DNA from: Agarilytica sp033852175
GTDB lineage: Bacteria > Pseudomonadota > Gammaproteobacteria > Pseudomonadales > Cellvibrionaceae
Assembly (NCBI GenBank): GCA_033852175.1
Contig: JAWSUY010000027.1
Coordinates: 1 to 64,000, forward strand
Direction: 5' to 3'
DNA length: 64,000 nt
Below, in pieces: positions 51,195 to 60,763 of this stretch. Every line of letters starts with the position of its first letter. The stretch's first letter is position 1. A program made the position numbers and the translations under genes. The notes under the pieces were generated by a model that was not told the origin of the DNA, did not search any database, and saw only the letters and a list, made by a program, of their open reading frames with translations.

Positions 51195-54100
51195 ATGAAA
51201 AGCTTATTAAACCGCGCAGGCACTCTGCCCTTTTTGATCGCAGTATTCCTTAATGCCTTTGTCGACCTCGGTCACAAAATCGTCATTCAAAATACGATCT
51301 TTAAAATCCATGATGGGCCTGAGCAAATTATTCTAACGGCGATATTGAATGCACTGATTCTCTTACCGTTCATTTTATTATTTAGTCCCGCCGGCCATAT
51401 CGCTGACCGCTACGCCAAACACCGAGTAATGAAGGCCTCAGCTTGGGCTGCGGTCTTCATTACTATTGGTATTACGGCGTGTTATGCCATGGGCTGGTTT
51501 TGGGTTTCTTTTGCCTTAACCTTTCTTTTGGCCATTCAATCCGCTTTTTATTCGCCGGCTAAATTTGGCTACATTCGCGGTTTTTTCGGAAAGGAACGCT
51601 TAGCCGAAGCCAACGGTATTGTTTCTGCCATTTCTATTATTGCTATTCTGGCCGGTACTTTCGCTTTTTCGGTAGCCTTTGAAGCTGTTTTCCCGGCTGA
51701 GGCCACCAGCAAAATGGCTGTGCTAAAAACCCTCGTGCCTATCGGTGTTGTTTTAATTATTAACAGTATTTTTGAATTGCTGATGATGTACCGCCTACCG
51801 AAAACTGACACGCCAGCGCCGTCTAAACCCTTCAATCTTCGTCGCTATTTTTCCGGTGGCTTAATCAAACCCAATATTCAGCCTGTTTGGGGCCGTGAAG
51901 TGATTCGCCTTTCTATTATTGGTCTCGCTATGTTTTGGTCGATTGGGCAGGTATTGCTTTCGACATTCCCGGCCTTCGCAAAAGAACAAACGGGTGAAGT
52001 GAATACCATTATTATTCAGGCGATATTGGGCGCTTCAGGATTGGGGATTGCTCTGGGCTCTCTTATTGCGAGTCGTGCTTCGCGCAATTATATTGAGACG
52101 GGTTTGATCCCTATTGGCGCTGCGGGGATTGCTATTGGGCTCGCCATACTGCCTAACCTGGAAAGCCAATTGTTTATGGGGTTGGATTTCTTGCTTATCG
52201 GTACGATGGGCGGTTTATTTATCGTACCTCTTAACGCAATGATTCAATTTTATGCGAGAGACAATGAACTCGGAAAGGTACTGGCAGGCAATAATCTGAT
52301 TCAGAATATTTCGATGTTTACGTTTTTATGCCTCACCGTTGTATTCACATTAATTGGCGTAAGCGCAAAACAGTTGCTGGCCTTCACTGCTCTTTTTGCA
52401 TTGGTCGGCGGTTGTTATACGGTTTATAAATTGCCGCAGAGTTTGGTGCGCTTAGTTTTGTCGACGCTAATTTCACGCCGTTACCGAATTAATGTGCAGG
52501 GAATGAAAAACATTCCGAGTGATGGCGGTGTTTTATTATTGGGCAATCACATCAGTTGGATAGACTGGGCGATTGTTCAAATTGCCTGTCCTCGGCCTGT
52601 GCAGTTTGTCATGCACAAAAGTATATACGAGCGTTGGTATTTAACCTGGTTCTTGAAGATGTTCGGTTGCGTTCCAATTGAGAAAGGCTCCGGCAGTAAA
52701 GGCTCTCTTGATTCTGTTGCTCAGCTGTTAAATGAAGGCAAGGTTGTTTGTCTATTCCCTGAAGGTGCGCTCAGCCGCACTGGACACTTGGGCGCTTTTC
52801 GGCGTGGTTATGAACTGGCAGCTAAACAGTGTAATGACGACGTGGTTATCTTACCCTTTTATTTACGCGGCCTTTGGGCCAGCCAATTTTCAATGGCTTC
52901 TACGCAAACGAAAAGCACTTCCCAGTCAGGATGGAAACGCGATCTTATTGTGGCTTTTGGCGAACCCATTAGTAAGGAGACCAAAGCAGATGTATTAAAA
53001 CGGCGCGTTTTTGATTTGTCTGTAAGCTCTTGGCAAACCTACGCGGAGACGTTGCCGACAATTGCCCACGCCTGGATTGAAACAAGTTGCCGCCGAGGGA
53101 ATTCTCTGGCTATTGCCGATACAACGGGTACGACGATGTCGGCTCATAAAATGCTAACGGCAGCCATCGCTTTTTCAAAGCGCATTAAACTCTTAAGCCC
53201 GGAACAGAATATCGGTTTACTTGTTCCGACAAGTGCTGGCGGTGTTATTGCTAATATGGCGACACTGATGCTGGGTAAGACAATTGTTAATCTAAATTAT
53301 ACAGCTAGCGATGCAACCATGGCTTCTGCGCTTGAGCAAGCCAATGTCAACACGATTTATACATCACGTAAATTTTTGAAGAAGCTTTCAGGCCGCGGCA
53401 TTGATTTTAGTGCTTGCCTGGAAAGCAAGAAGGTTGTCTACCTAGAAGATCTTCATAAAGAAATTTCTAAATTAGAATTATTACGAACTTACCTTATCGT
53501 CAAAATTATGCCCGCAGCTTTTCTAAAGCGCGTTTATTGTCGGCAACAGAGCGTCAATTCTACTGCTGCCATTTTATTTTCGAGCGGCAGCGAAGGGGCT
53601 CCAAAGGGCATTATGCTTAGCCACACGAATATTATGGCTAACCTTAAACAAATCGTTGATGTGTTGAATATGCAAGAAGACGATGTGGTGATGGCATCTT
53701 TACCGTTATTCCACGCCTTTGGCTTAACCGTCACTCAGTTTTTACCGCTGATTGAAGGTTTGCCGATGGTGTGCCACCCCGACCCTACCGATGCTCTTGG
53801 TTTGGGTAAGGCGGTAGCGAAATATAAAGCGACCTTTATGTGTGGCACTTCGACCTTTTTACGGCTCTATAGCCGAAATAAAAAGGTCCACCCTCTTATG
53901 CTCGAAAGCCTAAGAGTGGTCATTGCCGGAGCTGAGAGACTCAACCCTGAGGTAAGGGAAGCCTTTAAGTTGAAATTTAATAAAGACATCTTTGAAGGTT
54001 ACGGAGCGACGGAAACCACTCCAGTTGCTAGTGTAAACATCCCCAACAACCTTGATATCGGCAGTTGGAAGGTTCAAGTCGGTGAAAAACGCGGGACCGT

Positions 54101-54668
54101 GGGTATGCCTTTACCGGGAACAAGCTTTCGTGTGGTGAACCCTGAAACATGGGAGGAATTGGAATCCGGTCATCGCGGGATGATATTGGTCGGCGGCGCG
54201 CAGGTCATGCAGGGCTACCTCAATGCCGAAGCTAAGACGAAGGAAGTGATTCGAGAGATGGACGGCACTCGCTGGTATGTCACGGGCGACAAAGGTTATT
54301 TAGATGAGGATGGGTTTTTGACCATCGTTGACCGCTACTCACGCTTTGCTAAACTGGGTGGAGAGATGATTAGTCTAAGCGCTGTTGAGAATGCCGTTGT
54401 AACAAGCTTACAAGATGAATACCATGATCTTGAAGTGGTGGCGATCAATTTACCGGATGAGAAAAAAGGTGAGAAAATTCTTCTTTTATGTGAACACGAC
54501 ATTTCACACCGTGAACTCAGAAGCGCTATGCTGGCACAAAAATGTAACCCCTTGATGATTCCCAGTCAGGTTATTCATGTGCAAGCACTGCCGAAATTGG
54601 GGACAGGTAAAACCGACTTCAGTCGCGCAAAACAAATAGGGCTAGACTCTTTGAATACGGAAACTTAA
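51195..54668 (+). CDS. aas: LplT-Aas-type fusion: MFS transporter, acyltransferase, acyl-ACP synthetase
   Basis: A 1157-residue three-domain protein. The first ~410 residues form an MFS transporter similar to lysophospholipid flippase LplT. Residues about 430-620 are a PlsC-like acyltransferase with NHISWIDWA (Hx4D) and FPEGALSR. Residues about 640-1150 are an AMP-forming acyl ligase with SSGSEGAPKGIMLSH, FEGYGATETTPVASVN and VTGDKGYLDEDG. In E. coli, separate LplT and Aas proteins import and re-acylate lysophospholipids; the three are fused here, as in several marine gammaproteobacteria. Confidence 0.88.
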   Translation: MKSLLNRAGTLPFLIAVFLNAFVDLGHKIVIQNTIFKIHDGPEQIILTAILNALILLPFILLFSPAGHIADRYAKHRVMKASAWAAVFITIGITACYAMGWFWVSFALTFLLAIQSAFYSPAKFGYIRGFFGKERLAEANGIVSAISIIAILAGTFAFSVAFEAVFPAEATSKMAVLKTLVPIGVVLIINSIFELLMMYRLPKTDTPAPSKPFNLRRYFSGGLIKPNIQPVWGREVIRLSIIGLAMFWSIGQVLLSTFPAFAKEQTGEVNTIIIQAILGASGLGIALGSLIASRASRNYIETGLIPIGAAGIAIGLAILPNLESQLFMGLDFLLIGTMGGLFIVPLNAMIQFYARDNELGKVLAGNNLIQNISMFTFLCLTVVFTLIGVSAKQLLAFTALFALVGGCYTVYKLPQSLVRLVLSTLISRRYRINVQGMKNIPSDGGVLLLGNHISWIDWAIVQIACPRPVQFVMHKSIYERWYLTWFLKMFGCVPIEKGSGSKGSLDSVAQLLNEGKVVCLFPEGALSRTGHLGAFRRGYELAAKQCNDDVVILPFYLRGLWASQFSMASTQTKSTSQSGWKRDLIVAFGEPISKETKADVLKRRVFDLSVSSWQTYAETLPTIAHAWIETSCRRGNSLAIADTTGTTMSAHKMLTAAIAFSKRIKLLSPEQNIGLLVPTSAGGVIANMATLMLGKTIVNLNYTASDATMASALEQANVNTIYTSRKFLKKLSGRGIDFSACLESKKVVYLEDLHKEISKLELLRTYLIVKIMPAAFLKRVYCRQQSVNSTAAILFSSGSEGAPKGIMLSHTNIMANLKQIVDVLNMQEDDVVMASLPLFHAFGLTVTQFLPLIEGLPMVCHPDPTDALGLGKAVAKYKATFMCGTSTFLRLYSRNKKVHPLMLESLRVVIAGAERLNPEVREAFKLKFNKDIFEGYGATETTPVASVNIPNNLDIGSWKVQVGEKRGTVGMPLPGTSFRVVNPETWEELESGHRGMILVGGAQVMQGYLNAEAKTKEVIREMDGTRWYVTGDKGYLDEDGFLTIVDRYSRFAKLGGEMISLSAVENAVVTSLQDEYHDLEVVAINLPDEKKGEKILLLCEHDISHRELRSAMLAQKCNPLMIPSQVIHVQALPKLGTGKTDFSRAKQIGLDSLNTET

Positions 54669-54678
54669 CGGAACGACT

Positions 54679-55206
54679 GTGGCGTATTACTACCTTTCTC
54701 TCGGCACAAACATCGATCCAGAAGTAAATTCTGCGAAGATGCTGAACTTGCTACTAAAGGAGTTCGGCGCCCTTGTGTCCTACCCATTTATTTATACTCA
54801 GCCTGAAAAAATCGAGTCACCACATATTTTCTTAAACTCTGTGGCGATTGTACTTTCAAGTCTGGATAAGGTGAGCCTTAAGGCTCACCTTAATGCTATC
54901 GAAATTTCACTTGGCAGAGATAGAGATGACCCAGATAGAAGTATTAAAGACCGCCCCGCCGACATTGATATCCTTGGTGTGAACGATTGTCTAGATATTG
55001 ATTATTTTGCGAACTTCACTGAGCCGTACATCAACATTTGTGATCGAGACAAAGGAGACTTTGTGGATATGCGGCCATTTGGTTTACCCCGAACCGAGGG
55101 CCCTACCCCCATCCACTTTGATGCTGGCTCCGGTAATATAAGCGTTCTCGATGAGGCTATTAATCGCCTGGAAGATTGGCATAAAGCCGCCCTCGTAACC
55201 CAGTAA
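54679..55206 (+). CDS. FolK-like pyrophosphokinase
   Basis: A 175-residue protein with GTG start. It matches 6-hydroxymethyl-dihydropterin pyrophosphokinase: YLSLGTNIDPE at the start, LNAIEISLGRDRDDPDRSIKDRPADIDILG in the middle (the RDRxxDxDxL metal/ATP motif). It catalyses pterin pyrophosphorylation in folate synthesis. The final ~40 residues overlap, on the opposite strand, the 3' end of the folM-like gene by 123 bp and may be non-homologous extension. Probably a second copy of FolK, whose main copy usually lies with panB/pcnB. Confidence 0.7.
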   Translation: MAYYYLSLGTNIDPEVNSAKMLNLLLKEFGALVSYPFIYTQPEKIESPHIFLNSVAIVLSSLDKVSLKAHLNAIEISLGRDRDDPDRSIKDRPADIDILGVNDCLDIDYFANFTEPYINICDRDKGDFVDMRPFGLPRTEGPTPIHFDAGSGNISVLDEAINRLEDWHKAALVTQ

Positions 55207-55800
55207 GGTTTCACTCAACACCTGTTTTTTTGTCTCGGCTGTATGGCTTTCCATAAATTGAATTGGCCCTGGCTGAACCGCATTAACTCGTACACCCGGC
55301 GCATACTTTTTCGCGAAGCCTTTGGCTAAATTTTCTAAACCGGCTTTCGTCGAACAATAGAGTACGCGTTCTTTATTGGGATTTTCGGCATATATATCGG
55401 TAATGTGAATAATGCTTCCGGGCTGGGACTCGTCGTAGAGCAAGTCTTTTAGGCCTTCATTTAATTGTGCGGGAACGGCCATATGAAGCCTAAAAAAAGC
55501 TTCATATTGATCAAAGGAAAAGGCTTCGTCTTTTGTGTAAATTGAAGCGTTATGAACCAAAGTAGAAATTCTGGATGTAGTTTGTTTTATCTCACCAATC
55601 ACTCGATTAACATTTTCTTCTGTGTACTCTTCTACAGAAAAGATATGTACATCGTATTTTTTAAATAAAGAATTAAGCGCTGATGAAGGTTTTCGAGTAA
55701 GTGCAAAAACTTGAAATCCGTGTATGCAAAAATGTTCACATAGAAACAATCCCAGCCGATGACTGGCGCCGGTAATTACGATAGTTTTTAATGGCGCCAT
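55084..55800 (-). CDS. folM: FolM-like short-chain dehydrogenase (dihydromonapterin reductase)
   Basis: SDR of 238 residues. Cofactor motif IVITGASHRLGLFLC (TGxxxxxG), NAS motif LVHNASIYT and catalytic Tyr/Lys YCSTKAG, with PGPIQF after. The GASHRLG start and the neighbouring pterin gene are typical of FolM, which reduces dihydromonapterin or dihydrofolate. Convergent with and overlapping the FolK-like gene, consistent with a pterin pair. Confidence 0.8.
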   Translation of the reverse strand: MAPLKTIVITGASHRLGLFLCEHFCIHGFQVFALTRKPSSALNSLFKKYDVHIFSVEEYTEENVNRVIGEIKQTTSRISTLVHNASIYTKDEAFSFDQYEAFFRLHMAVPAQLNEGLKDLLYDESQPGSIIHITDIYAENPNKERVLYCSTKAGLENLAKGFAKKYAPGVRVNAVQPGPIQFMESHTAETKKQVLSETLLGYEGGFMPIFQAINSLIENAYITGASIKVDGGRALGSG

Positions 55801-56169
55801 TCACTCTTCCACGCTATGTTAACGAGATTCAATTAACTTAAATTAAGCTAAATCAACTTGGATTTTACGATAAATGGCGCGTAATGGCTATATTTCACAT
55901 CTGCGGTGATAGTCGCGTCTTCGGTAAACGACCGACATCCATGATCATACTTCTGACAGATCACCACACTAAACTTGGCTGTCACGCCTAGCATTCACCT
56001 CACGACGTTCAATCATCGATACGTTGCACATTTTGGTTTAACGCTGAGGTTTATCTACTAACTCGTGTCCATCCAGATGGCCAACAATATGCAATTGGTG
56101 CGTGAAATTACGCACACGCAGTAAATTTCTACTGTTTAACATTTATGTCCACGGCCACAGAAATAAATG
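55801..56169. other. Intergenic, nothing recognised
   Basis: 369 bp between the start of the FolM-like gene and the end of a small coiled-coil gene. No ORF or hairpin stood out. Confidence 0.5.
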
Positions 56170-56385
56170 CTAACTCTGACAACCTAGATTAGAGAGCATT
56201 TCTTCTCGTGTGGATATCATTTCTGAATAGGTATCCTGCGTTCGCTTATCGACATTACCTTCAAACGTTATAAGTCGTTCGAGCTGTCTTTGTAGGCAGG
56301 AAATTTCACGCTGTATGCGTCGAATCAACGCGCTGTTATCGTCAAAACGCTGGCTTTCTTCAATCTTAAACTGGAGTCTTGTCAT
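56170..56385 (-). CDS. Small coiled-coil hypothetical protein
   Basis: A 71-residue charged helical protein (ALIRRIQREISCLQRQLERLITFEGN). No family recognised. Probably cytoplasmic. Support is a sensible composition and a coiled-coil pattern; it could be a spurious open frame. Confidence 0.45.
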   Translation of the reverse strand: MTRLQFKIEESQRFDDNSALIRRIQREISCLQRQLERLITFEGNVDKRTQDTYSEMISTREEMLSNLGCQS

Positions 56386-56639
56386 TTTTTGCTCTGCTCT
56401 TGCTCAACACTTTTGAATTATTAAGTAGTTCGTTGAACTTGAGAGGTCATTAGACCCACTTTTTGAATTCGATTAAATCGACACGGTCACAGTTTTGCCG
56501 GTGGTTTTTTTCCTTTTTACTGCTTTCGTCACCAAAATTTACAAGCAGGCATCCATTACCGCTTTGCTGCACTACAACAATAATCTTTTTGTCGCTGTAA
56601 ATGTCTTTATGAAAAAGCTCCACTGATTATGGATGAGCG

Positions 56640-57485
56640 TCACTTATGTTGATATTGCGTCACCGATTCCCAGTCAGCACTTGGGTCTGCAACAGCGAAA
56701 AAACTTGGGTTCAAAATATTCTCTTTCGCGTTGTAATCAAGATCCATGAGGTCTTGTTTCAGCACCTTACCGCCAGCGGCAGACAATACTGCCTGCGCTG
56801 CAGCGGTATCCCATTCGCTTGTCGGTGCAAACCGTGGGTAAACATCCGCCAACCCTTCAGCAAGTAAGCAAAATTTTAATGAACTGCCGATTGATTGGCA
56901 TTCTGTGCGTCCTAAGACATTCTGCATCGCAACAATAAATTGCTCTGTTGACTCATTTAGGTGGTGCTTGCTCGCCACTACACTTATCGCTTCATTTTTT
57001 GTTGAAAGTTCTCGACATGTGATTGACTTAACATTTTCACCCTGTATCTTTTTTGCTCCCAGGCCTTCAGCGCCGACGTAGGCAACATCACTGACCGGAA
57101 CGTACACAACTCCCAAGCGGGGTTTATGGTTTTCGACCAACGCTATATTTACGGTAAATTCATCGTTACGATTAATGAATTCTTTTGTGCCGTCTAAGGG
57201 GTCAACAATCCAATATCGTGCCCAATGTTGCCGCACTGAAAACGGCTCCATTGTCGATTCTTCGGTAAGAATGGGAATATCCGGTGTTAGCTCGGTGAGT
57301 AATTCAACAATCACTGCGTTTGCTTTTAGGTCTGCCTGGGTGACTGGAGAGTCGTCGGATTTAACCTGGACGTCGATACCATTGGTATCGTTGTAGACTT
57401 TTAATATTTCTTGCCCGGCTCGTTTTGAGATATCGAGGATGCTGTCGGACAGTTTAACTAAGTCAATTTGAGGAAGTTCACTCAT
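56640..57485 (-). CDS. cysQ: 3'(2'),5'-bisphosphate nucleotidase CysQ
   Basis: A 281-residue inositol-monophosphatase-fold enzyme that hydrolyses adenosine 3',5'-bisphosphate from sulfate assimilation. Metal motifs are LTEES, WIVDPLDGTKEFINRNDEFTVNIALV and EWDTAAAQAVLSAAGG. ATG 57485 overlaps the nudE stop by 4 nt (ATGA); the frame upstream to 57503 is not needed. Confidence 0.9.
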   Translation of the reverse strand: MSELPQIDLVKLSDSILDISKRAGQEILKVYNDTNGIDVQVKSDDSPVTQADLKANAVIVELLTELTPDIPILTEESTMEPFSVRQHWARYWIVDPLDGTKEFINRNDEFTVNIALVENHKPRLGVVYVPVSDVAYVGAEGLGAKKIQGENVKSITCRELSTKNEAISVVASKHHLNESTEQFIVAMQNVLGRTECQSIGSSLKFCLLAEGLADVYPRFAPTSEWDTAAAQAVLSAAGGKVLKQDLMDLDYNAKENILNPSFFAVADPSADWESVTQYQHK

Positions 57486-58030
57486 GGGTTTTGTTGTATC
57501 CACTCTTTTGCGAGATAGAGCGCGGCTATGCTGCGCGCTTCTGTAAAATTTTCTTTTACGACAATCGACGCTAGATCATCAAAAGGCATTCTGTGTACGG
57601 GTAGGTCTTCCGGCTCATCGCCGACGAGTTTTTCAGGGTATAACCCTCGCGCTAAAACCACGTGAGTGTGATGTTGCATATAGGATGGAGACTGCGCCAT
57701 GCTTTTGAGGCAAATAAGATCTTTTGCACCATAGCCCGCCTCTTCTTTTAACTCACGATTTGCCGCTTCTAATATTGTCTCGCCTGGATCAACTCGGCCT
57801 TTAGGCAACCCTAATTCATAACGGTCGACACCTGCGCCATACTCTTCAATCAGCACAACAGTATTCGCATCCAACAATGCAACGACGATTACAGCGGCAT
57901 GTTCACCTGATTTTAGGTATTCGTAGCTGCGTTGTTCACCATTACTGAATTGTAATTCTACGCGATCGACCTTAAATAGCAGACTATCTGAGACTTCTTC
58001 GCGAGTGAGAATTTTCGGCGCTTCAGGCAT
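57482..58030 (-). CDS. nudE: ADP-compound hydrolase NudE
   Basis: Nudix hydrolase of 182 residues, with box GRVDPGETILEAANRELKEEAGYG and the NudE-type context LGLPKGRVDPGE. It hydrolyses ADP-ribose, NADH and Ap3A-type compounds. ATG 58030 with GGAAGA is preferred over an upstream frame to 58081. Co-transcribed with cysQ and divergent from yrfG, as in other gammaproteobacteria. Confidence 0.9.
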   Translation of the reverse strand: MPEAPKILTREEVSDSLLFKVDRVELQFSNGEQRSYEYLKSGEHAAVIVVALLDANTVVLIEEYGAGVDRYELGLPKGRVDPGETILEAANRELKEEAGYGAKDLICLKSMAQSPSYMQHHTHVVLARGLYPEKLVGDEPEDLPVHRMPFDDLASIVVKENFTEARSIAALYLAKEWIQQNP

Positions 58031-58212
58031 AATGTCTTCCATCAATTGGAAATAAAATTTGGCAAGGCTGACTGATGACAACTAATAACTTAACAGCCTA
58101 ACCCTAAAGCCTAGCTGACGACGCCTCAATCAAGCTAACGGCACTCAAACTTAGCAGGCGGCACCCTCAAACTAGCAGACGGCACCTCACTAACCGCAAG
58201 CATTATACCCTT

Positions 58213-58875
58213 ATGATTGATTGGCATTCGATAGATACCGTATTACTGGATATGGACGGCACGTTACTGGACCTCCATTTTGACCATTATTTTTGGTTTG
58301 AACATCTGCCGCTCCGATATGCCGAGGCAAACGGTCTTGCTTTAGAAGATGCGAAAGATTATCTAGGTAAAAAAATTAAGCAGTATGAGGGCACTCTTGC
58401 GTGGTATTGCATGGATCATTGGTCCGACCTTATCAATTTAGACGTCGCCGCGTTAAAGCACGAAATCAAAGATAAAATCAAAGTGCGCCCTCACGCTGAG
58501 ACTTTCCTAATCCGCCTTCAGCAGCTCGGAAAGAAACTCGTCTTGATCACCAATTCTCACCCGAAAGGCTTAACCTTAAAAATTGATGTCACAAAAATTG
58601 ACCGATTTCTCGATGTCTTGATTTCTTCACACGAATTCAAAACGCCTAAAGAGGAACAAGCCTTCTGGGAGCAGCTCATTCAGCGCGAACACTTCGATAA
58701 ATCCAGAACCTTATTTATCGATGACACGCCACGTATTTTGCGTAGCGCACAGACTTTCGGCATTGAACACCTTGTCTGTATTACCGCTCCGAACAGTCAA
58801 CGCACACCGCACAGTTCAGAAGAGTTTATCGGCGTTGAGCATTTCGATGAAATCATGCCGCCAAAGTCTTTATAA
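58213..58875 (+). CDS. yrfG: GMP/IMP nucleotidase YrfG
   Basis: HAD-superfamily phosphatase of 220 residues. Motif I is LLDMDGTLLDL, motif II LVLITNSHPKG, and motif IV FIDDTPRILRSA. E. coli YrfG dephosphorylates GMP and IMP and lies in the same nudE-yrfG-hslR-hslO order, making this call secure. Confidence 0.9.
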   Translation: MIDWHSIDTVLLDMDGTLLDLHFDHYFWFEHLPLRYAEANGLALEDAKDYLGKKIKQYEGTLAWYCMDHWSDLINLDVAALKHEIKDKIKVRPHAETFLIRLQQLGKKLVLITNSHPKGLTLKIDVTKIDRFLDVLISSHEFKTPKEEQAFWEQLIQREHFDKSRTLFIDDTPRILRSAQTFGIEHLVCITAPNSQRTPHSSEEFIGVEHFDEIMPPKSL

Positions 58876-58928
58876 TGCTCTACATTGCAAGACAATCGAA
58901 ATACTTCAATCAAGCTAATCAATAAATT

Positions 58929-59336
58929 ATGACTTCGACGCTCTTAAAGGTTCGCATCGACAAATGGTTATGGGCCGCTCGTTTTTTTAAAACGCGCTCA
59001 TTAGCCAAACAGGCGATAGAAGGTGGAAAGGTCCGCATTAACGGTGACCGCGCGAAACCCAGCAAAGAAATTGGAGTAGGAACCTTAGTCACGGTTCGTC
59101 AGGGATGGGATGACAAAGTGATAGATGTTATCGCTCTGTCTGAACACAGGAAGGGAGCAGCAGAAGCTCAGCTACTTTACTCTGAAACAGACGAGAGCAT
59201 CGAGAAGCGTGAAGTCCGCGCAGAAGAACGAAGGGTTGGCGCTGTAAATGCAAAATCCCCAACCAAACCGAATACTAAAGAACGCCGCCAGCTACAGCGT
59301 GTTAAACGCGATATTTTAGGCGAATCTGACAGCTAA
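58929..59336 (+). CDS. hslR: Ribosome-associated heat-shock protein HslR (Hsp15)
   Basis: S4-domain RNA-binding protein of 135 residues: VRIDKWLWAARFFKTRSLAKQAIEGGKVRINGDRAKPSKEI. HslR recycles stalled 50S subunits carrying nascent chain-tRNA. The Lys/Arg-rich tail TKERRQLQRVKRDIL is typical. It precedes hslO. Confidence 0.93.
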   Translation: MTSTLLKVRIDKWLWAARFFKTRSLAKQAIEGGKVRINGDRAKPSKEIGVGTLVTVRQGWDDKVIDVIALSEHRKGAAEAQLLYSETDESIEKREVRAEERRVGAVNAKSPTKPNTKERRQLQRVKRDILGESDS

Positions 59337-59351
59337 AAGACCGGAGTTTTA

Positions 59352-60248
59352 TTGAGCCTCATGCAAACCAATGACCTAATTCAACGCTTCCTCTTCGATG
59401 ACACCGACATTCGAGGAGAAGTAACAACGCTGGAAAGCGCTTATCAAGGGGCGCTTTCTCATCAATCATTACCCGATGGACTAGCGCTTGTTTTTGGGGA
59501 ATTTCTTGCCGCCGCTAGCCTGCTGTCTGAGGTGCTGAAATTTGAAGGTATATTAACGCTTCAAGCACGTGGAGATGGAGACGTAGCCATCATCATGGCA
59601 GAGGCTAGCCACAAGGGAGACGTGCGCGGCATTGTCCGATTAAACCCTGAGCTTGATGCTCCCCCTCCGTTAACCGACTTTAGCCTACGAGCGTTACTGG
59701 GGGAGGGCTTGTTAACCATTACGATTGATCCCGAAAAGGGGAAACGCTACCAGGGAATCGTTCCCATTGAAAAAGATGCGCTGGAAGGTTGCCTGCAGGA
59801 CTATTTTGAACAATCTGAACAGCTTCCCACTCAAGTCCAGCTTTTTGCTAACGCTACGCACTGCGGGGGGTTGTTTTTACAATGTCTGCCAGCGCAATTG
59901 ATAATGGATACAGAAGAACGCGAACAAGTTTGGGAAACCGCTATTCAACTTGCCAATACTGTAACCGAAGATGAGCTTTACACACTGAATTGCGAAAGTT
60001 TGTTACTGCGTTTATTTAACGAATTTACGTGTCGGATTTTCCCAAGTAAATCCGTCCGATTTAACTGCAGCTGCAATCGAGAGCGTAGTGGCGGTGCGAT
60101 ACAGTCGCTAGGCTATGAGGATGCGCAAGCTTTGTTAAGGGAGCGAGACATTGTCAATATCGACTGTCAGTTCTGTGGGAAAAGTTATAGCTTTGGGGAA
60201 AAGTCACTGATTGAGCTTTTTCCAAAGGAAGGAAAATCACTGCACTGA
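59352..60248 (+). CDS. hslO: Redox-regulated chaperone Hsp33 (HslO)
   Basis: A 298-residue holdase. The C-terminal zinc switch has CSC (in RFNCSCNRERS) and CQFC (in IDCQFCGK), which form disulfides on oxidation. TTG 59352 has GGAG five nt upstream; ATG 59361 would have it 14 nt upstream, so the TTG is kept. Follows hslR by 15 bp. Confidence 0.93.
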   Translation: MSLMQTNDLIQRFLFDDTDIRGEVTTLESAYQGALSHQSLPDGLALVFGEFLAAASLLSEVLKFEGILTLQARGDGDVAIIMAEASHKGDVRGIVRLNPELDAPPPLTDFSLRALLGEGLLTITIDPEKGKRYQGIVPIEKDALEGCLQDYFEQSEQLPTQVQLFANATHCGGLFLQCLPAQLIMDTEEREQVWETAIQLANTVTEDELYTLNCESLLLRLFNEFTCRIFPSKSVRFNCSCNRERSGGAIQSLGYEDAQALLRERDIVNIDCQFCGKSYSFGEKSLIELFPKEGKSLH

Positions 60249-60257
60249 ACACTCAAA

Positions 60258-60279
60258 AAGCGCTAAAAGAATAGCGCTT
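60258..60279 (-). terminator. Terminator of the chp operon
   Basis: Perfect 8-bp stem AAGCGCTA (60258-60265) and TAGCGCTT (60272-60279) with a 6-nt loop. On the minus strand it is followed by TTTTT. It lies between convergent hslO and chpC and overlaps the chpC stop. Confidence 0.6.
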
Positions 60280-60763
60280 ACCCTATCGACTCACCCATCA
60301 GGTTCAAATACGCAACTTCGATGGCGGTGATGTCCGGGATAAAAAATTCTTCTAAGCCTACCTTTACGGCCATTGTGTCGAAGGGACGTCGGTCTACATT
60401 TTCATCCTCGGCAATATCCTCGTCGGCTACACGGGCCATGCGCGGAATACCTTGGGTGTGTATAGCGAGAAACGGTAACGATTGGTTCACACCGGTATTG
60501 TTTAATACAGCTATTCGCCCATTCGGGTTTAATATTGATTTACCGCCATTGATTGACTCGATAGAAATTACAGGAACACTCAAGCCTCGCCAAGAATATA
60601 TCCCCATTAGCCATTCGGGAGCATCATCGACAGACTCCAGGGGGCAAACGGAGCTCATTTCAGCAATAGATGTGGTCGGCACAAGAAGATTGTGATCTAA
60701 CATCGGCAATAACATACAAGGAATTTCTTGTATGTTTGTTATGGCTAGCTGTTCTTCAGTCAT
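60278..60763 (-). CDS. chpC: ChpC-like CheW-domain protein
   Basis: A 161-residue CheW-domain adaptor (LLVPTTSIAEM, WLMGIYSWRGLSVPVISIES). It would couple receptors to the ChpA kinase for twitching motility and surface sensing. ATGA overlap with chpB and position after chpA-chpB match the Pseudomonas pil-chp order. Confidence 0.8.
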   Translation of the reverse strand: MTEEQLAITNIQEIPCMLLPMLDHNLLVPTTSIAEMSSVCPLESVDDAPEWLMGIYSWRGLSVPVISIESINGGKSILNPNGRIAVLNNTGVNQSLPFLAIHTQGIPRMARVADEDIAEDENVDRRPFDTMAVKVGLEEFFIPDITAIEVAYLNLMGESIG

